Source of the DNA: Armadillidium nasatum
Lineage: Eukaryota > Arthropoda > Malacostraca > Isopoda > Armadillidiidae
Assembly (NCBI GenBank): GCA_009176605.1
Contig: SEYY01022818.1
Coordinates: forward strand, 1 to 22,982
Reading direction: 5' to 3'
DNA: 22,982 bases
Shown here: piece after piece, positions 17,167 through 22,982 of the stretch
Numbering within the stretch: position 1 is the stretch's first letter
Layout of the letters: every line of letters begins with the position of its first letter
The notes under the pieces: model-generated
What the model saw: the letters and a program-made list of their open reading frames with translations, nothing else
What the model was told of the DNA's origin: nothing
Database searches by the model: none
Made by a program: the position numbers and the translations under genes

Positions 17167-18286
17167 TCAAATAAAGGCCGACATGACCTGATACACGGCG
17201 TTTAAAGGTAAGTCATAGGAAGTTGGGAAAATAGATGAAGGAAGTGTGTTCCAGACTTTACCAGTAGAGTAAATGTAAGATTGAGCATAGCGGTTAAGTC
17301 TGGGGTCAGAGAGTTGGACAGAGAAAGGATGAGACTGTGTAGAAAGACGAGTCGCACGAACCCTTCTTAATGGAGGAGGTATGCGACGAGAGAGTTCAGA
17401 AGAGCAGTGTCCATTGTAATAGCGATAGTAAGAGAGAGTGACGCAACAATTCGACGGGCAGAAAGAGATTGGAGAGAATTAGTAAGAGCAGGAGAGTTGA
17501 TAAGACGAAAAGCTCTAGACTCCACCTTTTCCAGGAGAGCTGTATGAGTGGAACCACCCCAGATGTGTGACGCATACTCCATACAGGGCGAACAACACCC
17601 CTATACAGAGCAAGCAACTGGGGTGGTGTGAAGAAATACTGAAGGCGCCTCAGAACACCCAACCTCTTAGAAGCTTGTTTAGAAAGAGAGGTAATGTGAT
17701 CTTTCCAAGAAAGATCACGAGAAAAAGAAACACCGAGAATATTAAGGAGAGATGAAGGTTTGAGTTGTGTGTTTTCGAAGAAGATATCGTAGTTGTGTGG
17801 AAGATTGTGTCGAGTAGAGAGATGGAGGAATTGAGTTTTTGAGGCATTGAAAACGACCATGTTTTCTTTGCCCCAATTTGAAATGAGAGATAGATCAGAG
17901 GTTAGTTGCTCCAAGGCCACCCTCCTTGCCTCTATTAACTGTTGCTGGGAGGGGCGTCTTTCAAAATGAAAAGAGTAATGAAGGGTGGAGTCATCAGCAT
18001 AGGAGTGGATAGGAGATGAAGTAATAGAGAGAAGGTCATTAATGAAAAACAGAAAAAGTGTTGGGGATAGGACAGATCCTTGAGGAACACCACTATTAAT
18101 AGATTTATAGGATGAACGGTGGCCGTCTACAACAGCTGCTATAGAACGACCGGAAAGGAAATCAGAGAGAAGGTCACAGAGAGAAGGATAGATTCCGAAA
18201 GAGGGAAGTTTGGAAATCAAAGCTTTGTGCCAGACTCTATCGAAAGCTTTCGATATGTCCAGCGCTACTCGATATGTCCAGCGCTA
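17167..18286 (-). pseudogene. Jockey-like LINE copy B: reverse transcriptase to C-terminus
   Basis: This is the best preserved Jockey-like RT here. Minus-strand blocks are ALDISKAFDRVWHKAL (motif A, Asp), SGRSIAAVVDGHRSS, INSGVPQGSVLSPTLFLFFI (motif B), HSYADDSTLHYS (motif C, the YADD catalytic pair), SNWGKENMVVFNASKTQFLH, NILGVSFSRDLSWKDH and LYRGVVRP. One shift near 17585 leads to MEYASHIWGGSTHTALLEKV. A second near 17435 leads to YYRYYNGHCSSELSRRIPPP, KVWNTLPSSIFPTSYDLP and a stop at 17167. Each shift is explained by a base or two missing relative to the family pattern. The 5' end is cut at motif A, where an 18-base duplication and a short (AT)n lie. The fingers and endonuclease are missing, so it is dead on arrival or truncated later. 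Confidence 0.88.
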
Positions 18287-18299
18287 TATATATATATGT
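18250..18299. repeat. 18-bp direct duplication and short (AT)n at the copy B 5' edge
   Basis: TCGATATGTCCAGCGCTA occurs at 18250-18267 and again at 18269-18286, with one base between. It encodes part of RT motif A, and the outer copy is out of frame. TA repeat with one G follows to 18299. It looks like a local duplication formed at the truncation point. Confidence 0.85.
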
Positions 18300-18572
18300 A
18301 TAAGGGTGGTCGTTATGATGAGTGCAAAATATTTTATTTAAAAAAATCTGACTCATACCTTCCGAAAAGGTTACTATGGTTGTAAAAACATTCTGTTTAA
18401 AATATTTTAAGAATTGAGGAATTAGAACATATTGCACATCATCGTCAAAGTTTTACCCTGAGAACAAGTGTCCTTGTTCCCCATCAGGAGAATCAACCGC
18501 TCATAGCGGAAGTTTCACAACAGCTAACTATTCTTTGTTGCCCGGTTTTCCCCAGTAATATTGACGTCTTAC
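18300..18572. other. No gene seen
   Basis: Unassigned sequence between copy B and the next remnant. No repeat or protein family recognised. Confidence 0.4.
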
Positions 18573-18960
18573 TATTTGGGAATAGTTTTCTGTTCTGCTA
18601 CTGCTTGGAGTATGAATTAGAGTTGTTCTTTATTCTTTGTTAATGTTTTATTATATTGTTGGGTCAATGTGATTCGTTCTGCAAAATCATTGGTAACGGA
18701 TATTGCTGTTATAATGGATACTACTTTCCGATAATCATCTCCTTCAAGCCATATTTCAGAGTCTATGTGTAAAAATTTTGTATCAAGATTCAATTTCTGG
18801 AAAAGACAATTGTTTGCTGTGTTGCAAAGTCTTGTAACTCACAGTTGGAAAATGATGTTTTTGGAATTGTAATCTTTTTGGAGGTGGGCATTCAGGTTCT
18901 GTACTTCCACCAGCTCGATCTATGATCGCAGTGACAATTTTCTTTTTAATTTTTGTTGAA
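18573..18960 (-). pseudogene. Remnant of an uncharacterised repeat-associated protein
   Basis: The minus strand gives TAIIDRAGGSTEPECPPPKR and LQFQKHHFPTVSYKTLQ, then in another frame DSEIWLEGDDYRKVVSIITA, ISVTNDFAERITLTQQYNKT and LTKNKEQL with a stop, then QFILQAVAEQKTIPK. The order VTNDFAERI, QYNKTLTKNKEQLQFILQ resembles a widespread arthropod and cnidarian protein of unknown function that I recall with the pattern NDxAERGV, EYN..LTK.E.Q.QFLLQVV.EHR. I do not know its role. Many copies suggest a mobile or recently spread origin. It has at least two stops or shifts. It sits between Jockey copies B and C with no visible element ends. Confidence 0.42.
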
Positions 18961-19064
18961 AGATACCAAAGGTATTATAAAAGTTTATTCAAAGCAAACT
19001 TTCCTACCTTTGCATCTATTTTCTCATACAGATTTAAGGTAAGTAATAGATCAATATAATAGAT

Positions 19065-20090
19065 TAAAGGATGAAATATAAGTTGAATGAGTTTCTGGAG
19101 TTTGAAGACGACGGTAATTACTGAAGGCAGCATTTCTGTGGGGAATAGTAACAGAACAATCAGAATTAGATGAGGGTTTTTTGGGTTTAGTAAAAGGGAA
19201 ATAATACAGAATGTGCGCCTCCATGCCAGAGAGGGAATCACTTGATTAGGCGCTCTGCACGTTTCGAAGGACCACTCCCACGGGAGCAATAATCATTTCA
19301 CGGGAAATCAAAGAAGTACGACAGCTAGTCCGACCAGTTTGCGGCACCGAAATGATTCAAGCTGTTCCTCGCAATAGACTGGTGTCTCTCTAGCAGAAGA
19401 CTTAAAAAGATAAAAGAGAGTACAGAAATAAGAAGGTGATCGGTGGAACCCAAATGTAGGTAGAGTTTAACAGTATAAGGAGAAAGATTTGAAGTTAAAT
19501 AAAAGTCTATACTCTAGAATGTTAGGTTCATCTCCATCAGATATACAAGTAGGGAACTGCACCAGCTGCTCAAAGTCATTTTGGAAAGAAATGGAAGTAC
19601 GTTTACCGGTTGTATCCTGAGAACTAGAAGAGTGTCATTGGCAGTGGTGAACATTGAAATCACATAAAATAATGATTTCGGAAAAAGGAGAAGAAGAGAG
19701 AATGTGCTCTATTTTGGAGTTCAATTTAGTCGTAGGAATGGCAAGAGAGCTTATGCTACAAGGTGGAAAATTCGAAAAACTCCAAATTAGAGACCCGAGA
19801 GCAAATAAAATTGTTGTACACATATGTACAACTGCCTTTGGCTGAAAATTGAAAATAAAGACAGAGGTAGTATTCAACAAAGTGGAAATTGAATTGAAGA
19901 CTGCGAATGTTGCAGAAATTAATGAAAAAAATAGACAGTGCCCAGGTAAAGACGGCTGCAAAATCTTGGTGGCACCAACCTCATCACTGGAGGCCACTAC
20001 CAAGTGGTGATGAAAGGATGGGGTGAATGAGGGTCTGTGTTTGGAAGTGACTCCTGTAGGCTTCTCCGAAGTTTCCGTTATGGACGCAAT
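19065..20090 (-). pseudogene. Jockey-like LINE copy C: endonuclease region, decayed
   Basis: Minus-strand blocks are NFCNIRSLQFNFHFVEYYL (about 19923-19867), which is the N-terminal CNIRGL..N...VE..L block of the APE-type endonuclease of this family. SKIEHILSSSPFSEIIILCD with FNVHH (about 19715-19640), DFEQLVQFPTCISD, EPNILEYRLLF and FGFHRS follow. Nucleotides 19065-19725 align well with copy A 12868-13494 by eye, and then a deletion of about 60 bases relative to copy A removes part of the SPNSTDYP region. The piece ends at 19065 in the linker, so the RT is absent. Bases 19945-20090 should hold the ORF start region, but I cannot assign it. Numerous stops make it inactive. Confidence 0.72.
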
Positions 20091-20258
20091 CTTATTTTAT
20101 ATTTTATTGTGTGCGTGAAATCAGGGCTTACTCCTTTTAGAAGAATGTGGAGATGACCACGAAAGGTTGCGTACCATTGGACACTGGAGTGAAGTAGGAT
20201 ATGCTTTATATACCCAATGAGGGATAACATCATAGACTCGAAAATGTTACTTCCCTTG

Positions 20259-20261
<3 letters not shown>
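20091..20261. other. No gene seen
   Basis: Short unassigned stretch between copy C and an (AT)n array. Confidence 0.35.

Positions 20262-20353
<92 letters not shown>
20262..20353. repeat. (AT)n microsatellite, about 92 bp
   Basis: Pure alternating AT. Confidence 0.97.
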
Positions 20354-21221
<868 letters not shown>

Positions 21222-21660
21222 GTACACGTTTCTATTCTTGGGAAATCTGGTTTTTATAATGAAGAGTAGCACCAGAGCTCGGAACATTTTCTTCGGAGAA
21301 ACAATAAAATTTTCGGTTAAAATTTGTCTTTTATTTATTCACAGAAAAATTATATTATTAATCACTAGTTAAAATCCATTTAAAACTAATTCTATGTAAT
21401 TAAAATAATTGTAGGAAAACATTAGGTTAAAACTTATTTTTTCTTTTTTCAACGTTTCGGGAATATATTAATCCCATCATCAGGAAACAGTTTTGATTGT
21501 TTTTAAACAAATAAAAAATCTTTCATCTGTAGAAAGAACAGAAATATTAGAACAAACATGACACAAATAACTAAAATAAAATAACAAATAAAAATAAAAA
21601 AAAAAAATAAAAAATAAAAAATAAAAAATGAAAATCAAATAAAAGGAATAAAATAATAAA
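21222..21660 (-). mobile_element. PLE 1 downstream (3') flank
   Basis: Non-coding sequence after the PLE 1 stop, AT-rich with an A-rich low-complexity tract at 21568-21660 on the plus strand. It contains the hammerhead-like motif at 21443-21489. PLE copies are often bounded by terminal repeats with such ribozymes, so this is the likely 3' pseudo-LTR, truncated at or near the (AT)n array at 21221. Confidence 0.45.
21443..21489 (-). ncRNA. Candidate hammerhead ribozyme of PLE 1, minimal type I
   Basis: On the minus strand CTGATGA (21483-21477) and GAAAC (21457-21453) match the conserved core CUGANGA and GAAA. Between them GGGA and TCCC form a 4-bp stem II. TTTC just before the core can pair with GAAA just after GTT, forming a 4-bp stem I, with cleavage predicted between 21451 and 21450 (NUH = GUU). 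Stem III would be the self-complementary ACGT with no loop, which works only as a dimer, as described for PLE hammerheads. The unpaired U between CUGAUGA and stem II is atypical and may mean lost activity. Its place in a PLE flank supports the call. Confidence 0.55.
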
Positions 21661-22982
21661 TCAAATAAGTTGTAGTTTGAAAGGGCCACTGTCACTATTG
21701 AGAGAAGGTTTAAGAATGGAAATGTGGATGGATTCTAAGATTTTTAAATCTGTTGGTTGGTTGGTTTGTGATAGGATGGAAAAATGGGATGGTTCTATTG
21801 GGTGGTTATTAGTGCGACTGTGGGATCTAATGTTGGAGTAGGAAGGAGATGAGAGATTCATACCAGTTCTGGGGGAAATACCTCTGTGCTCGTCACATCT
21901 AACTGAGAGTTGACGCGATGTGCTGCCAACATAGGTACTAGAACAAGCACCACATGAATATTTATAGATGATGGACGAGCGCAAAAGTGTGGGTAGCGGT
22001 TCTTTATGTGATAGAAAAGAGCCTATGGAGAGGTTCGGGATGAAAACGAAGGTGAAGTTTAATTGAGGGAAGCTATTTTGTAAGAGGCTGAGAAGATCAT
22101 TTTTTAATTTGAGATATTGGTGGTCGTGAAATGGAAGTTTGATATAAAAAAGTTGTTTCGGTGAGGTTAAAATAGGAGTTGTATCAGCAAAAGATTTATT
22201 AAGGAATTTTTTGATTAAAGAATAAATAAGGGAGGAAGGGAATAGATTAGCATTAAAGTGTTTGACTAAAAAGGAGAATTCTTTATGGAGTTCTATGTAA
22301 CTGGAGGTAAGGTGATAAGCTCTATGAATTAAAGTTTTAATGCTGTTGCATTTGTATCGGAAGGGGACGTGGCTAAAAAAATTAAGGGACAAATTTGAGA
22401 AAGTAGGTTTACGGTAAATATTTATATTATGATTTGTTGAGGTTTTTGTAATAAGCATATCGAGAAATGGGAGGGCATTATTAACTTCTTCTTCTTTAGT
22501 AAATTTGATGTTGGGTAGTTGATTGTTAAGGAAGTTTAGGAAAGGAGTGGTTTGATGTTTATTGGTGAATAATAGAAAAGTATCGTCCATATATCTTTTA
22601 TAGTGGATAGGTTTAAAATTAAGAGGGGTGTTATTTAGCCAGATGGATTCATGATGTTTTAGATAAGAATTAGCTAAGATGGCGCTAAGGGGGGAGCCCA
22701 TGGCAAGGGAATTAGATTGTAGGTAAAGTTGCTGGTTGAAAAAGAAGTACGTGTCGGAGGTTGCCAGATTTAAAAGTTCTTTAAATTCGGACTTAGAAAA
22801 GTTCATGAAGGTGCTTTGAGAACGAAAAATGTCATCGAGTATAATGTTGATGGCTTCGGAGGTGGGGATATTGGTGTAAAGGGATTGGATGTCGAAGCTG
22901 GTCATGTAAAAATTGTGTAAATTGTCGATGGAGTTTAACCAGGATTTGAAAGTGTATGAGTTTTGGATGGAGTATTCGTTAG
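21661..22982 (-). CDS. PLE 1: reverse transcriptase and GIY-YIG endonuclease, N-terminus off the right edge
   Basis: An uninterrupted frame of 439 codons runs from the window edge (22980) to a stop at 21661, so the Met at 22905 is internal. RT blocks are TSFDIQSLYTNIPT (motif A, Asp), QSNSLAMGSPLSAILANSYL (motif B), YKRYMDDTFLLF (motif C, the MDD catalytic pair), NALPFLDMLI and NIYRKPT. A thumb-like region follows. The C-terminal domain has IIYKYSCGACSSTYVGSTSR and QLSVRCDEHRG: the GIY-YIG pattern as IYKY and YVG, a CxxC pair, then Arg and His. PLEs use this nuclease to prime reverse transcription, and their RT is the closest relative of telomerase RT. The fingers with the LYGLPKIHK block must lie beyond the edge. 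No stop or shift is seen, and all catalytic residues present in the visible part are intact, so this copy is young or was recently active. Confidence 0.9.
   Translation of the reverse strand, partial: NEYSIQNSYTFKSWLNSIDNLHNFYMTSFDIQSLYTNIPTSEAINIILDDIFRSQSTFMNFSKSEFKELLNLATSDTYFFFNQQLYLQSNSLAMGSPLSAILANSYLKHHESIWLNNTPLNFKPIHYKRYMDDTFLLFTNKHQTTPFLNFLNNQLPNIKFTKEEEVNNALPFLDMLITKTSTNHNINIYRKPTFSNLSLNFFSHVPFRYKCNSIKTLIHRAYHLTSSYIELHKEFSFLVKHFNANLFPSSLIYSLIKKFLNKSFADTTPILTSPKQLFYIKLPFHDHQYLKLKNDLLSLLQNSFPQLNFTFVFIPNLSIGSFLSHKEPLPTLLRSSIIYKYSCGACSSTYVGSTSRQLSVRCDEHRGISPRTGMNLSSPSYSNIRSHSRTNNHPIEPSHFSILSQTNQPTDLKILESIHISILKPSLNSDSGPFKLQLI

Overview
This is a eukaryotic, AT-rich, gene-poor window that reads as a transposon graveyard. 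It holds no convincing host gene and no sign of bacterial organisation. The best guess is an arthropod, probably a decapod crustacean. The minus-strand Jockey-like reverse transcriptases (motifs SKAFDRVW, SGVPQGSVLSP, SYADDSTL, GGSTHTALL, RIPPPLRR) look, from memory, like the abundant Jockey copies of crab genomes, and the extreme (AT)n and (AAT)n microsatellite load fits decapods. No database search backs this.

Layout, left to right. 1-411: C-terminal part of an adenain-like cysteine protease of the Polinton/Maverick or adintovirus type. 412-1611: no gene; a tRNA A-box-like head, a tandem repeat carrying three perfect TGACGTCA palindromes, a 30-bp direct repeat, and a hammerhead-ribozyme-like core at 1404-1453. 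1612-2450: (AT)n and (AAT)n arrays around a 118-bp transposon-end fragment. 3402-3591: frameshifted LINE reverse-transcriptase scrap. 4787-6983: a 1.7-kb DNA transposon with 14-bp inverted ends and a decayed BED finger, plus a second small scrap, all set between (AT)n arrays. 7117-8620: decayed Penelope-like element (PLE) 2. 10230-11290: decayed PLE 3. 11957-14125: two Jockey-like fragments head to head. 14480-14892: mariner-like transposase relic. 14928-17087: a 1.2-kb mariner-like element with recognisable terminal inverted repeats, flanked on both sides by long (AT)n arrays. 17095-18286: Jockey-like RT copy B. 18573-18960: remnant of an uncharacterised gene family. 19065-20090: Jockey-like endonuclease copy C. 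20262-21221: more (AT)n. 21222-22982: PLE 1, the only long uninterrupted coding region (439 codons, running off the right edge), followed by a hammerhead-like motif in its 3' flank.

The main architectural theme is that pure (AT)n arrays, about 2.4 kb or a tenth of the window, sit exactly at the ends of unrelated mobile elements. They may be insertion targets (TA for mariner) or scars grown at element ends. The second theme is three divergent PLEs on the same strand and two hammerhead-type cores, consistent with the known link between PLEs and hammerhead ribozymes. Long reading frames of alternating Tyr-Ile are translations of (AT)n and are not genes.
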